NCBI RefSeq assembly: GCF_002217355.1
Contig: NZ_MUHA01000004.1
Coordinates: 12,729-76,728 of the forward strand
Source: Flavobacterium oncorhynchi
Lineage (GTDB): Bacteria; Bacteroidota; Bacteroidia; Flavobacteriales; Flavobacteriaceae
Length of the DNA: 64,000 nt
Direction of reading: 5' to 3'
The translations under genes and the position numbers were made by a program. Positions 1 through 9,093 of this stretch are shown here, piece by piece. The first letter of the stretch is position 1. The number at the start of each line of letters is the position of its first letter. Under the pieces are notes generated by a model, which made no database searches, was not told the DNA's origin, and saw only the letters and a list, made by a program, of their open reading frames with translations.

Positions 1-24
1 CTCCTACGTCGAAATGACAATATT
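1..24. repeat. right end of a dispersed palindromic repeat (family A)
   Basis: The first bases end in the CGAAATGACAA motif that closes the family A inverted repeats found in full at 2502-2604, 5386-5487, 23291-23419, 24944-25045 and 57620-57721. Only the right arm is inside the window. It lies upstream of moaE and contains no gene. Confidence 0.6.
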
Positions 25-102
25 GCGGCTAACTTTCTTTACTATAGAATTTAATTAGTGAAAATTAGTGTAATTCGCAGCTATAAAAAAAACATATAAA
101 AA

Positions 103-534
103 ATGAGTAAAAATGTATTTGTAGAAGGACCAATTTCTCCTGAATTTATTGCTGAGTCAATCGCAAAACACCAATCGAAACATACAATTGGCGCACACAA
201 TATTTTTTTAGGACAAGTTCGTGCCGATGTAATTCACGATAATACAGTTGTTGCGATTGATTATTCCGCATATACCGATATGGCAAATGAGGCATTGCAC
301 ACAATTCGCGAGAAGGCTTTTGCTAAATTCGACTTAACCTGCATGCACATTTATCACAGTTTAGGTGTTGTAAAAGCGGGCGAAATCTGTTTGTTTGTGT
401 TTGTTTCAGCAACACGACGCAAACAAGTTTATGAAGCCACAGAAGCCATAGTAAACTGGATAAAAACTGATGTGCCAATTTTTGGTAAAGAAATGTTTGA
501 AAACGATACATTCACTTGGAAACAAAATAGTTAA
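103..534 (+). CDS. moaE: molybdopterin synthase catalytic subunit MoaE
   Basis: A 143-residue protein of normal MoaE length. MoaE is the large subunit of molybdopterin synthase, which with thiocarboxylated MoaD inserts the dithiolene sulfurs into cyclic pyranopterin monophosphate in the cytoplasm. The central HNTVVAIDYSAYTDMA stretch, the later VGE-like segment (VVKAGEICLFVFVSATRR) and the Lys-rich end VPIFGKEMF match the family core and active site. Its stop codon overlaps the start of the moaC-moaB fusion by one base, so the genes are translationally coupled. No moaD lies in the window; it would be expected just upstream, off the left edge. Confidence 0.93.
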   Translation: MSKNVFVEGPISPEFIAESIAKHQSKHTIGAHNIFLGQVRADVIHDNTVVAIDYSAYTDMANEALHTIREKAFAKFDLTCMHIYHSLGVVKAGEICLFVFVSATRRKQVYEATEAIVNWIKTDVPIFGKEMFENDTFTWKQNS

Positions 535-1448
535 TGGTAGATATTACGCATAAAATAAGCACATTACGAAAAGCAACAGCAACGGCAATTGTAAAAGTCA
601 GTAAACAAGAAACAATTGATGCTGTGGTAAATAATCTTGTGCCAAAAGGAAATGTTCTCGAAATGGCAAAAACAGCTGGATTATTTGCGGTAAAAAACAC
701 CCATTTATCCATTCCAGATTGTCATCCGATTCCAATTGAATTTACTTCGGTAGAATATAAAATTGAAGGATTAGAAATTCAGATTATCTTCAATGTAAAA
801 ACTGTTTACAAAACCGGAGTTGAGGTTGAAGCCATGCACGGCGCATCAATCGTAGCATTGACGATGTACGATATGCTGAAACCAATTGATAAAGAAATCG
901 AGATTTCAACTATTAAATTGATTACTAAAGAAGGTGGAAAATCCTCTTTCAAAAATAAATTTCCAAACGCTATAAAAGCGGCTGTTTTTGTTTGTTCTGA
1001 TTCGATTTTTGCAGGCGATAAAGAAGATCGTTCTGGAAAAATAATTGTAGAAAAATTAGATTCATACGGAGTTGAAACAGCACATTATGAAATTATTCCT
1101 GACGAATTAGATATTATTCAGGAAAGAACAAAAGCTTACACAAAAGAAAATCAGCTGGTAATTTTTACGGGCGGAACAGGATTATCACCGAGAGATGTAA
1201 CACCAGAAGCTTTGTTGCCAATATTAGAAAGCAGAATTCCAGGAATTGAAGAAGCCATTCGTGATTACGGACAGCAAAGAATGCCTTATGCAATGTTGTC
1301 TAGAACTGTTGCAGGAACTTTGGGCAAAAGCTTAGTTTTGGCTTTACCGGGCTCTACAAACGGAGCTAGAGAATCGATGGATGCAGTGTTTCCACATGTA
1401 ATGCACGTTTTTCACATTTTAAAAGGAAAAAATCATGACAGCCTCTAA
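534..1448 (+). CDS. moaC: bifunctional molybdenum cofactor protein MoaC-MoaB/Mog fusion
   Basis: A 304-residue two-domain protein. Residues 1-150 are MoaC (cyclic pyranopterin monophosphate synthase), with the CHPIPI motif and HGASIVALTMYDMLK helix near the active site. Residues 160-304 are a MoaB/MogA fold, with the molybdopterin-binding motif FTGGTGLSPRDVTPEAL, which adenylylates molybdopterin before metal insertion. The fusion joins an early and a late step of cofactor synthesis. Such MoaC/MoaB fusions are known in Bacteroidota, so it is not a sequencing artefact. It overlaps moaE by 1 base and moaA by 14 bases, giving a tight operon. Confidence 0.93.
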   Translation: MVDITHKISTLRKATATAIVKVSKQETIDAVVNNLVPKGNVLEMAKTAGLFAVKNTHLSIPDCHPIPIEFTSVEYKIEGLEIQIIFNVKTVYKTGVEVEAMHGASIVALTMYDMLKPIDKEIEISTIKLITKEGGKSSFKNKFPNAIKAAVFVCSDSIFAGDKEDRSGKIIVEKLDSYGVETAHYEIIPDELDIIQERTKAYTKENQLVIFTGGTGLSPRDVTPEALLPILESRIPGIEEAIRDYGQQRMPYAMLSRTVAGTLGKSLVLALPGSTNGARESMDAVFPHVMHVFHILKGKNHDSL

Positions 1449-2442
1449 CACTATTTTGACGGATGGTTTTGGACGCAGACACAATTATCTGCGTATTTCG
1501 CTGTTGGAAAAATGCAATCTGCGTTGTACATACTGCATGCCAGCCGACGGAATTGCACTTTCTCCAAAAGCGAGTTTAATGACTGCTGAAGAGATTTTTA
1601 GCATCGCCGAAACTTTCGTAAAAAATGGTGTTGATAAAATTAGATTAACCGGAGGAGAACCACTTCTACGAAAAGATTTTCCAGAAATTGTTTCAAAATT
1701 GGCATCTTTAGATATTTCGCTTTCTATTACGACAAATGGAATTTTAATCGACCGTCATATTGCCGTTTTAAAGCAATTTAAAATCAAAAAGATCAATTTG
1801 AGTTTAGATACTTTGATTTCGTCTAAATTTCATGCTGTAACACTCAGAAATCAGTTTGAGAAAGTTATTGATAACCTCCATTTACTTTTAAATAATGATT
1901 TTCAGGTAAAAGTAAATGTGGTTTTAATGAAAGGTTTTAATGATAATGAAATTGTTGATTTTGTGAAATTAACACAGTTTCTGCCAATTTCTGTACGCTT
2001 CATTGAGTTTATGCCTTTTGCAGGAAACGAGTGGGACAGAAGTAAAATGGTTTCACAAAATGAGATATTATCGTTGGTTGGAAATACTTTTTCTTCCGAT
2101 CAAATTCAAAAATTAGAAGACGAGAAAAACTTCACATCAAGAAATTATAAAATAAAAGATTTTCAAGGCGATTTCGGAATTATAAGTTCGATTACAAACC
2201 CGTTTTGTGATAGCTGCAACCGAATCCGTTTAACTGCTGACGGAAAAATAAAAAATTGTCTTTTTTCAAATTCGGAAACCGATTTATTGACTCCTATTAG
2301 AAATGGAGAATCAATTATGAATTTAATTGCAGCAGCTATCCAAAGTAAAAAGAAAGTCAGAGCAGGAATGGCGACAATTGACGAAATGAATGATCCAGCT
2401 AAACATTTTGACAATCGCAGTATGATTGCAATTGGCGGATAG
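1435..2442 (+). CDS. moaA: GTP 3',8-cyclase MoaA (radical SAM)
   Basis: A 335-residue radical SAM enzyme that rearranges GTP in the first step of molybdenum cofactor synthesis. The N-terminal SAM cluster motif is CNLRCTYC (CxxxCxxC). The C-terminal substrate-binding cluster is CDSCNRIRLTADGKIKNC (CxxC then C 13 residues later). The protein ends in Gly-Gly, the tail that MoaA needs for catalysis. It overlaps the preceding fusion gene by 14 bases and is the last gene of the moaE-moaCB-moaA run. The next bases are repeat DNA. Confidence 0.95.
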   Translation: MTASNTILTDGFGRRHNYLRISLLEKCNLRCTYCMPADGIALSPKASLMTAEEIFSIAETFVKNGVDKIRLTGGEPLLRKDFPEIVSKLASLDISLSITTNGILIDRHIAVLKQFKIKKINLSLDTLISSKFHAVTLRNQFEKVIDNLHLLLNNDFQVKVNVVLMKGFNDNEIVDFVKLTQFLPISVRFIEFMPFAGNEWDRSKMVSQNEILSLVGNTFSSDQIQKLEDEKNFTSRNYKIKDFQGDFGIISSITNPFCDSCNRIRLTADGKIKNCLFSNSETDLLTPIRNGESIMNLIAAAIQSKKKVRAGMATIDEMNDPAKHFDNRSMIAIGG

Positions 2443-2670
2443 TTTAATTGTGAATTGTGAATTGTCAGGCCGAGCGAAGTCGAAGCTTTTTTTGCCTAAT
2501 CTTGTCATTTCGAGGAACGAGAAATCGCACTCGTAAATCGACAAAAATTGGCAATCTTCTTTACAGAATTACTTGCGAAGATTTCTCGTTCCTCGAAATG
2601 ACAAACTAAGTGTAAGAGCTCAGAAATAAAAAAAGGTTCAACTTTTTTAAAGTCAAACCTTTCTCAATAA
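2443..2670. repeat. intergenic palindromic repeats (families B and A)
   Basis: The gap between moaA and the convergent Lys/Ala-rich gene holds a single family B arm (TGTCAGGCCGAGCGAAGTCG, 2463-2482). A full family A inverted repeat follows at 2502-2604: its left arm TTGTCATTTCGAGGAACGAG and right arm CTCGTTCCTCGAAATGACAA are exact reverse complements. I see no gene in it. Confidence 0.7.
2631..2662 (-). terminator. terminator of the Lys/Ala-rich protein gene
   Basis: On the minus strand, just past the stop codon at 2671, a stem AAAGGTTTGACTT pairs with AAGTTGAACCTTT across a short A/T loop and runs into a T tract. This is a typical intrinsic terminator. Confidence 0.65.
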
Positions 2671-3381
2671 TTATTTCTTCTTTTTAGCTTTTGCCTTTTT
2701 TTGAGACTTCGCTTTCTTTTTTGCAATTTTTTTAGCTTTCGCTTTTTCTTTCGCTTTTTTAGCTTTTTCTTTTTTCTTGGCTTTCGCTTTTAATTTTGCT
2801 TTTTTAGCTTTCTCTTTCTTTTTATCTTTCTTCGCTTTTTCTTTTTTCTTAGCTGCTTTCTTTTTCTCTTTTTCCTTTTCTTTATCTTTCACTTTTTTGG
2901 CTTTTTTAGCAGCTTTATCTTTTTCAGTTTTAACTGCTTGGTTAGTATTCTCTTTTTTAGGTTCAGTAATTGGTGTTGCAGCAATTGCCGTTTTTTCTTC
3001 TGGTTTTACTGCAGGAGTTAATACTTTTTTTGCTGGTGCTTTTCGTACAGCCGGTTTTGGCGTAGTTGCTGCCACCGATTTTACAACTGCTTTAGCAGGT
3101 GCTTTTGCTGTAGGTGTTGCGGCAGCTTTTGTAACAGAAGCAGCAGGAGCCTTGGTTGTTGTAGGCTTTGATGCAACAGGTTTTGCCACAGTTGCTTTTG
3201 TCGCAGTTGGTTTTGTCGCAGTTGGTTTTGCTGCTGTCGTTTTTGCAGGTGCAGCTTTGCGGACAGGTGCTTTCTTAACAGGAGTATTTTCTGGTTTTGC
3301 GTTTTCTGTAACTGGTTTAACAGCTTCAGGTTTTACAGAATCGATTTTTTCCGGGGTACTTTCTTCGGGTTTGTTTTCCAT
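2671..3381 (-). CDS. Lys/Ala/Pro-rich histone H1-like protein
   Basis: A low-complexity protein of about 236 residues. The N-terminal part is acidic-polar (MENKPEESTPEK). The middle has repeated APVRKAAPAKT / TKPTATKAT-type units like eukaryotic H1 tails. The last 80 residues are almost pure Lys-Ala-Glu with KKAKAKKK repeats. Such proteins usually bind DNA or other polyanions non-specifically; that role is inferred from composition alone. I chose the ATG at 3381 because the 12 codons upstream (to 3417) look like untranslated leader. Length and repeat number may vary between strains because the DNA is itself repetitive. Confidence 0.7.
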   Translation of the reverse strand: MENKPEESTPEKIDSVKPEAVKPVTENAKPENTPVKKAPVRKAAPAKTTAAKPTATKPTATKATVAKPVASKPTTTKAPAASVTKAAATPTAKAPAKAVVKSVAATTPKPAVRKAPAKKVLTPAVKPEEKTAIAATPITEPKKENTNQAVKTEKDKAAKKAKKVKDKEKEKEKKKAAKKKEKAKKDKKKEKAKKAKLKAKAKKKEKAKKAKEKAKAKKIAKKKAKSQKKAKAKKKK

Positions 3382-3805
3382 ATTAAATGCGCTTTTAGGT
3401 AAAGTTATTGTTAGCAATGTAACTAAATTGTTAATTCACAGTTAAGTAAAGATAATTATAAAACAAGTTACTCAATGTTAAGTTTTCTTATAAAAATTAA
3501 TATTAAGTAGTTGAAAGTGAATTGTTTGTTTTTTTTATCGGAATTTTTAACCAGAATCTCTTAACAATTCTACATGAAAAAATGAGATGTATTTCTGAAT
3601 TATGAATCGGTAATTGTGAATTGGGAAACTTGAAATATTTCTAATAAATTCAAGTGAAAACAAATGCTCTAACTCTGAAGAAAGGGATGTTTTATTGTCC
3701 TGCTCCCAATAACTATATGGATTCACATATGATATATCGGATAGCACGGCAGGAACGCTAGTGAACTAACGAAGCTAATAGATTCTATTAATACTTGAGA
3801 AGATA
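3382..3805. other. gene-free interval, possibly one spurious small frame
   Basis: This 424-base gap contains a 66-codon minus-strand frame (3547-3747) with no recognisable domain. Part of it overlaps a GAATCGGTAATTGTGAATTG stretch resembling the intergenic GAATTGTGAATTG motif at 2448-2463. I see no convincing gene, RNA or long repeat here. Confidence 0.4.
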
Positions 3806-5236
3806 CTAATTTGTTACAATCTCTAAAATTTTAAAATTGCTTTTCGGTGATTCACACAAAGAACAGCAATAATCCTCGCCTAAATCTGTAAACAAAATTC
3901 CTTTTGGAATGCCTTGACTTTCATCTCCATATTCCGGTTTATAAAGTGTTAGACATTCTTGACATTGGTAAATATCCAATTGTGGTTTTTCCTTTTTCTG
4001 CAGGTTTTCAGTGGTTTCAGCTGTTGCGTTTCCGAGTTCATCGAAATATTTTCGGCTTAATTCGATTAGAATAGTTGGCAGCTCAAGTTTGTCGATATCC
4101 TGAGAGTGAACGATATATTCTCGTGTATTCGGATCAAAATTCTTCGCAAACAAAACATTGTAGGTATCTCTGATTTTAATGGATTCTAAAGCTGCTGGAA
4201 GTTCATTTTTTTCGATAACAATCGAAGTAAAATAATGCCCGTCGCGATTGTATTCTGAAATACCAAAATTAAGTCCATATGTACTAATGTCAAATTGATC
4301 AAGCGTACGAACTAAAAACGTTTTCAAGTTCAATGCCCATTCCATAGCAACAGGCAGATGCCAATTTAATTCTAATAAGGAATGACGAACATTAATCCCT
4401 CTTTTGCCTAAGAATTTTTCCCATTCTAATTTTCGGTCCTTCGGAATTCCTTTTATGATGAAAGATTTCCAAGGTGTTATACATATTTTACCGATTTTGC
4501 ATTCAAAACACAAATCGCACATTTCTTTCAGGAAATCTAAATCGTATAAATTATTTCGCCAATAAAGCCCAAGCCAGTATTGATCGATTCCCATTCGATT
4601 CATTCCTTCGTAATAAGGAAAAGGATAAAACGGAATATTTAAAGGTTTGTCGATTGTTCGATTATTAGTGTCTAAAGCTTCGCTTATCAGCGTAAAAAGC
4701 ATTTCGATGTCAAGTGTTGTTTCATCTGTAATTTTCTCGATTTCATAATAGGTTTTCGCTAAATCCCAAGTATAAATCAAGACAGGATAAACTTCCATCT
4801 TTTCCCATTTTGGAAGTCTGATATATAGATACCAATAATCTTCATGTTCTGAAGCTATAAAGTTTAAATGTCCTGTAAATAAAGGAACCAACTGTTGTTT
4901 TGGATCTGTAATGTTTACTTTTAGTTTGGGTTGTTCTTTAAATTCTTCTAAAACATACAAAAAACGATTTCCTGTCAGCCAATTGGTATTTCTAAAAATA
5001 TCCGTCGAAACATAAGAAGAAACAATATTGTTGCCGCTTTTTTGATCTGGATAAACAAAATGATGTTTTCCCAAAGTGGTTTTGTCTAAAGATTTAAAAC
5101 CCTTAGGAAAAATAATATCCTGTCTCGAACCAAAAGAAATAGAATCCAGACCTTCATCTAAAGCAATATTTACTACTTCTAGCAATTCTCCCGGTGAGAT
5201 AACGCCTCCTTTTACTATTAATCTTGTTAACTCCAT
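3806..5236 (-). CDS. rubredoxin-domain protein with nitrite/sulfite-reductase-like half domain
   Basis: A 476-residue protein from the ATG at 5236. The first 40 residues (MELTRLIVKGGVISPGELLE...) and the segment GKICITPWKSFIIKGI resemble the ferredoxin-like half domain of nitrite/sulfite reductases. A Cys cluster C-x2-C-x2-C-x4-C (CDLCFECKIGKIC) sits beside it. The C-terminal 54 residues are a rubredoxin, with CQEC and CSLC as the two iron knuckles. The gene follows the nitrate reductase on the same strand after 276 bases of repeats. I infer an electron-transfer role in nitrate or nitrite assimilation, but no substrate can be named. A longer frame to 5305 exists, but its extra 23 codons are repeat DNA (GFDFAQPDK) and are unlikely to be translated. 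Confidence 0.75.
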   Translation of the reverse strand: MELTRLIVKGGVISPGELLEVVNIALDEGLDSISFGSRQDIIFPKGFKSLDKTTLGKHHFVYPDQKSGNNIVSSYVSTDIFRNTNWLTGNRFLYVLEEFKEQPKLKVNITDPKQQLVPLFTGHLNFIASEHEDYWYLYIRLPKWEKMEVYPVLIYTWDLAKTYYEIEKITDETTLDIEMLFTLISEALDTNNRTIDKPLNIPFYPFPYYEGMNRMGIDQYWLGLYWRNNLYDLDFLKEMCDLCFECKIGKICITPWKSFIIKGIPKDRKLEWEKFLGKRGINVRHSLLELNWHLPVAMEWALNLKTFLVRTLDQFDISTYGLNFGISEYNRDGHYFTSIVIEKNELPAALESIKIRDTYNVLFAKNFDPNTREYIVHSQDIDKLELPTILIELSRKYFDELGNATAETTENLQKKEKPQLDIYQCQECLTLYKPEYGDESQGIPKGILFTDLGEDYCCSLCESPKSNFKILEIVTN

Positions 5237-5274
5237 AGTTTTATTTGTTTCACGTTTCAAGTTTTTCTCGAGCT

Positions 5275-5336
5275 TGTCAGGCTGAGCGAAGTCGAAGCCT
5301 TTCACGTGTAGCCCTTCGACTTCGCTCAGGGTGACA
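5275..5336. repeat. family B inverted repeat
   Basis: TGTCAGGCTGAGCGAAGTCG is followed, across about 20 bases, by the inverted copy CGACTTCGCTCAGGGTGACA. It lies just upstream of the rubredoxin gene start and supplies the false upstream start of that frame. Confidence 0.75.
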
Positions 5337-5385
5337 TCACGTTGTTTTAGGTTTCACGTTTCAAGTTTCAAATTTGACCGCAATC

Positions 5386-5487
5386 TTGTCATTTCGACAT
5401 AAGGAGAAATCACACTCTTATTTCGACAAAGACTAGTTTGTACTTTGCGGAGTTTCTTGTGTGATTTCTCGTTCCTCGAAATGACAA
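5386..5487. repeat. family A inverted repeat
   Basis: It opens with TTGTCATTTCGACATAAGGA and closes with CTCGTTCCTCGAAATGACAA. The arms are imperfectly complementary, and the centre (AGACTAGTTTG...) is unrelated to other copies. It occupies most of the gap between the nitrate reductase and rubredoxin genes. Confidence 0.75.
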
Positions 5488-5512
5488 ACGGTAAGCAACT
5501 TGAAACATTTTT

Positions 5513-8500
5513 TTAAACTTTACATTTCGCCAATATCTCTTTAACCTCCGTTTTACAGCTTCCGCATCCTAATCCTGCACCAGTGTTTTTGCATAAATCA
5601 GTAAAATCGTTTACACCTCTTTTGATTGTTTCTTCAATGTTTCCGGCACCAACCTGACTGCAGGAACAAACTAATTTTCCTAATACAGGTTTTGCAGTAG
5701 AGCTTCCTCTTAAAAGCATATTTCGCTTGTCTGATAATTCGATTTTGCTTTCAATCATCGTTTTGAATTCGGCAAATTCATTCTTATCTCCCATTAAAAT
5801 TGCACCAACTAAGAGATCATCTTTTACAATGCATTTTTTGTAATAACGTTTTTTCAAATCAGTAAAAACAATTTCTTCATACGAATCATCGTTTTCTGGA
5901 ATTGTAATATCTCCGATGCTGCACAGATTTATATCTTCTAATTTTAAAATATTCATTAAAATCGAACCTTTATAATAACTGCTGATATCGCCCGCTAAAA
6001 AGTTTGCCAGAATATCCGCTTGTTCTTCGGCGGCAGAAGTAATTCCGAATAATTTATTATTGAATTCTGCTATTTCTCCAATGGCAAAAATATCAGGATT
6101 CGAAGTTTGTAAATATTGATTGACTTTTACGCCGCGCCCGCAGGCAAGACCACCTTCTCTCGCAATTTCGATATTCGGAATTGTTCCAATCGTATAAACA
6201 ATTGCATTTGCAGTTATAATTTTACCGCTTTTTAAGGCAATTTCAATTTCGTTTTCATTATCCGTTTCAAAAACGGTGCTGACTTCATTATCAAAATAAA
6301 TCTGAATATCACGAAGCTGTACTTCTTCGGCCAATAATTTGCTCGAAATTCGATCCAGCTGACGTTCCATTAAACGCGAAGCTCTCTGAATTATAGTAGT
6401 TTTTACTTTTTTATGTTTTAAAGCAGCAGCCAATTCCAATCCTAATAAACCTCCGCCAATAATAACAACATGCTGTTCTTCCGGCGGAAGATTGGTGCTG
6501 TCAAGATGTTTTTTTAAACGGTCAGCATCTTCTTTTCTTCTTACGGTAAATCGTCCCGGAAGGTGCAGTTGCGCATTTTCTGGAATAAAAGGGCGACTTC
6601 CAGTTGCTAAAATCAAAGAATCGAAAGTGTGTATTTCGCCCAAACTATCTTTTATAGTTTTTGTATTGGAGTCTATTTTTTCAATAGAAATTCCCGCTTT
6701 CATGGTAATATTCAGCTTGTTTAATGCTTCGCCGTCTTTAACCTTTAAAAGTTGTTCCCAAGTGAATTCTCCTGTCATGTATTCGGGTAACAAAACACGA
6801 TTGTAAAACGGATTTATTTCATTCGAAAAAACAATAATTTCATCAGTGGTATTGAATTCACGATAATTTTGAATGAATCGGAATGAAGCTGCACCAGCAC
6901 CAACAATAGCAATTTTCTGAAAAGGTTTTACATATTTTTTAATCGAAACGGTCGTGTATTTAAAATCAGGTTCTTTTGAAATGGGATCTACAACGGTATT
7001 CGTTAAATTGTTTGTTCTATTCAAATCATTTTCAAGTTGTTTTCCCCAATGCATTGGAAGAAAAAGTACCTTTTCTTTAATAGAATCGGTCACTTTTGCT
7101 TTTACGCGAACTTCGCCATTTTTGCTTGTAACGGTAATAATATCGCCATTTTTAATTTCATTTTTAAAGGCATCAATTGGATTTATCTCTAAAACCGGAC
7201 TTGGAATATGGGTTAATAATCTCGAAACTTTTCCTGTTTTGGTCATAGTGTGCCATTGATCGCGAATTCGTCCCGTAGTTAAAATAAAAGGAAATTCGGA
7301 ATTGGGCTGTACCGATGTGTTTTCGATTGAAACTGGCAGGTTAAAAATTGCCTTTCCAGAAGGCGTATAGAATTTTTTATCTGTAAATAATCTAGGCGTT
7401 CCCGGATGTCCGTAATCTGGAACCGGCCATTGAAAAGTGCCTTCGGTTTTTAAACGATTATAATTTAAAAATGAAATATCAATATTAGTACCTTTGGTAA
7501 GTGCACAATGCTCTTTGTAAATTTCTTCGGCGTTATTGAAATCGAAACCATGGAAATTCATTTTTTTAGCAAAACGAATTAAAATTTCAATATCAGGAAG
7601 TGCTTCTCCCGGCGCATTAATTCCTTTTGGCAGATAAGAAATTCGGCGTTCAGAATTGGTCATTGTTCCATCTTTCTCTAACCAGCCGGCAGCAGGCAAA
7701 AGCAAATCGGCAAATTTTGCTGTATCAGCATTATGCGAAATATCTTGAACTACTACAAACTTAGCGTTTTGAAGTGCTTTTTCGATTCGACGGGAATCTG
7801 GCAAACTAACTAAAGGATTTGTACAAATAATCCAAACAGCCTTCATTTTTCCTGATTCTAAAGCTTCAAACATTTCTGTTGCCGTTAACCCCGGTTTATC
7901 TGAAATCTCGTCAACGCCCCAAAAGTCAGCCACTTCTTTGCGATGTGTAGGATTTGCAATGTCTTTATGCGCTGCCAAAAGTGTTGCCATTCCGCCCACT
8001 TCACGTCCGCCCATAGCATTCGGCTGACCCGTTAATGAAAATGGACCAGAACCTGGTTTCCCAACTTGTCCTGTTAATAAAGATAGATTCAGTAAAGCCG
8101 TATTTTTGTCAACGCCAACAGCACTTTGATTTAGTCCCATTGCCCAAAGTGAAATAAATCCTTTAGCCTTTCCAATAATATCTGCGGCGAGTTTAATATC
8201 GTTTACTGATATTCCGCATAGTTTTGATGCTTTTTCAAGCGACGTACTTAATACTAAATCTTTATATTGTTTGAAATTTTCAGCATTGTTTTTGACAAAA
8301 TCATGGTCAACATGACCTTTTTCAATTATGCGTCTGGCAATAGCATGATACAAAATAATGTCAGAACCTGGAAGAATTTGTAAATGCAAATCGGCGAAAG
8401 CGGCTGTATCAGTTCGCCTAGGGTCAATTACTATTATCTTCGTTTTTGGATTTTTTTCTTTATGTTTTTCAAGCCGTCTAAATAGAATAGGGTGACACCA

Positions 8501-9031
8501 AGCGGGATTTGCGCCTGTAATTAAAAAAGTATCAGCCAATTCAATATCATCATACGCAATTGGTACAGAATCTTCTCCGAAAGTCTTTTTATAACCCACA
8601 ACGGCAGAACTCATGCAGAGTCGTGAATTGGTATCGATATTATTGGTTTTCAAGAAACCTTTTACCAATTTATTTACTAAGTAATATTCCTCAGTTAAAC
8701 ATTGTCCCGAAATATAAAACCCTACACTGTCTGGTCCGTGTTTTTTTATAAAAGAAGAAAAAACTGCCGCAGCGCGATCTAGAGCTGTATCCCAGCTTAC
8801 ACGCTCGAGCGGATAAGATTTACTGCCTCGCATTTCAGGATATAAAATTCGGTCAGAAGTATCATTGACTACGTAATGCAGATTCATTCCTTTAGAACAC
8901 AACATTCCTTTATTTACCGGATGATCTTTGTCACCCTCAACCATAACGCCGTTTTTAGCATCGTTGGTTACGATTATGCCGCAGCCAACGCCGCAATAAG
9001 AACAGGTAGTTTTGATTTTGGTATTTTGCAT
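5513..9031 (-). CDS. nasC: assimilatory nitrate reductase fused to NADH/FAD oxidoreductase and [2Fe-2S] domain
   Basis: A 1172-residue fusion. Residues 1-60 bind a [4Fe-4S] cluster (C10, C13, C17, C45). Residues 60-690 are a molybdopterin oxidoreductase, with SRLCMSSAV supplying the likely Mo-ligand Cys139, and a C-terminal dinucleotide-binding domain. Residues about 706-1070 are a NirB/NasB-like FAD/NAD(P)H module (IAIVGAGAASFRF, then VVIIGGGLLGLELAAAL). The end is a BFD-type [2Fe-2S] domain, with Cys at 1122, 1124, 1156 and 1159. It should reduce nitrate to nitrite in the cytoplasm with electrons taken directly from NAD(P)H. In Bacillus these are separate NasB and NasC proteins. It has no Tat signal. 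It is divergent from the Crp/Fnr gene, and their shared 176-base promoter carries a strong inverted repeat. Confidence 0.93.
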   Translation of the reverse strand: MQNTKIKTTCSYCGVGCGIIVTNDAKNGVMVEGDKDHPVNKGMLCSKGMNLHYVVNDTSDRILYPEMRGSKSYPLERVSWDTALDRAAAVFSSFIKKHGPDSVGFYISGQCLTEEYYLVNKLVKGFLKTNNIDTNSRLCMSSAVVGYKKTFGEDSVPIAYDDIELADTFLITGANPAWCHPILFRRLEKHKEKNPKTKIIVIDPRRTDTAAFADLHLQILPGSDIILYHAIARRIIEKGHVDHDFVKNNAENFKQYKDLVLSTSLEKASKLCGISVNDIKLAADIIGKAKGFISLWAMGLNQSAVGVDKNTALLNLSLLTGQVGKPGSGPFSLTGQPNAMGGREVGGMATLLAAHKDIANPTHRKEVADFWGVDEISDKPGLTATEMFEALESGKMKAVWIICTNPLVSLPDSRRIEKALQNAKFVVVQDISHNADTAKFADLLLPAAGWLEKDGTMTNSERRISYLPKGINAPGEALPDIEILIRFAKKMNFHGFDFNNAEEIYKEHCALTKGTNIDISFLNYNRLKTEGTFQWPVPDYGHPGTPRLFTDKKFYTPSGKAIFNLPVSIENTSVQPNSEFPFILTTGRIRDQWHTMTKTGKVSRLLTHIPSPVLEINPIDAFKNEIKNGDIITVTSKNGEVRVKAKVTDSIKEKVLFLPMHWGKQLENDLNRTNNLTNTVVDPISKEPDFKYTTVSIKKYVKPFQKIAIVGAGAASFRFIQNYREFNTTDEIIVFSNEINPFYNRVLLPEYMTGEFTWEQLLKVKDGEALNKLNITMKAGISIEKIDSNTKTIKDSLGEIHTFDSLILATGSRPFIPENAQLHLPGRFTVRRKEDADRLKKHLDSTNLPPEEQHVVIIGGGLLGLELAAALKHKKVKTTIIQRASRLMERQLDRISSKLLAEEVQLRDIQIYFDNEVSTVFETDNENEIEIALKSGKIITANAIVYTIGTIPNIEIAREGGLACGRGVKVNQYLQTSNPDIFAIGEIAEFNNKLFGITSAAEEQADILANFLAGDISSYYKGSILMNILKLEDINLCSIGDITIPENDDSYEEIVFTDLKKRYYKKCIVKDDLLVGAILMGDKNEFAEFKTMIESKIELSDKRNMLLRGSSTAKPVLGKLVCSCSQVGAGNIEETIKRGVNDFTDLCKNTGAGLGCGSCKTEVKEILAKCKV

Positions 9032-9093
9032 TACAGTTCTTTTTTTAGATACTATTTCCTGAATCTGTAGTGACTTAGATAAATCACTTATAC

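Noticed and set aside
2502-2604. insertion sequence remnant
   Set aside because: The inverted repeats carry no transposase fragment, and the spacing is about 100 bases.
2777-3445. 222-codon Phe/Ala-rich plus-strand frame
   Set aside because: It is the mirror of the Lys/Ala-rich gene; a hydrophobic shadow without a domain.
3547-3747. 66-codon minus-strand frame
   Set aside because: No family, no neighbour link, and part of it overlaps repeat-like GAATTGTGAATTG sequence.
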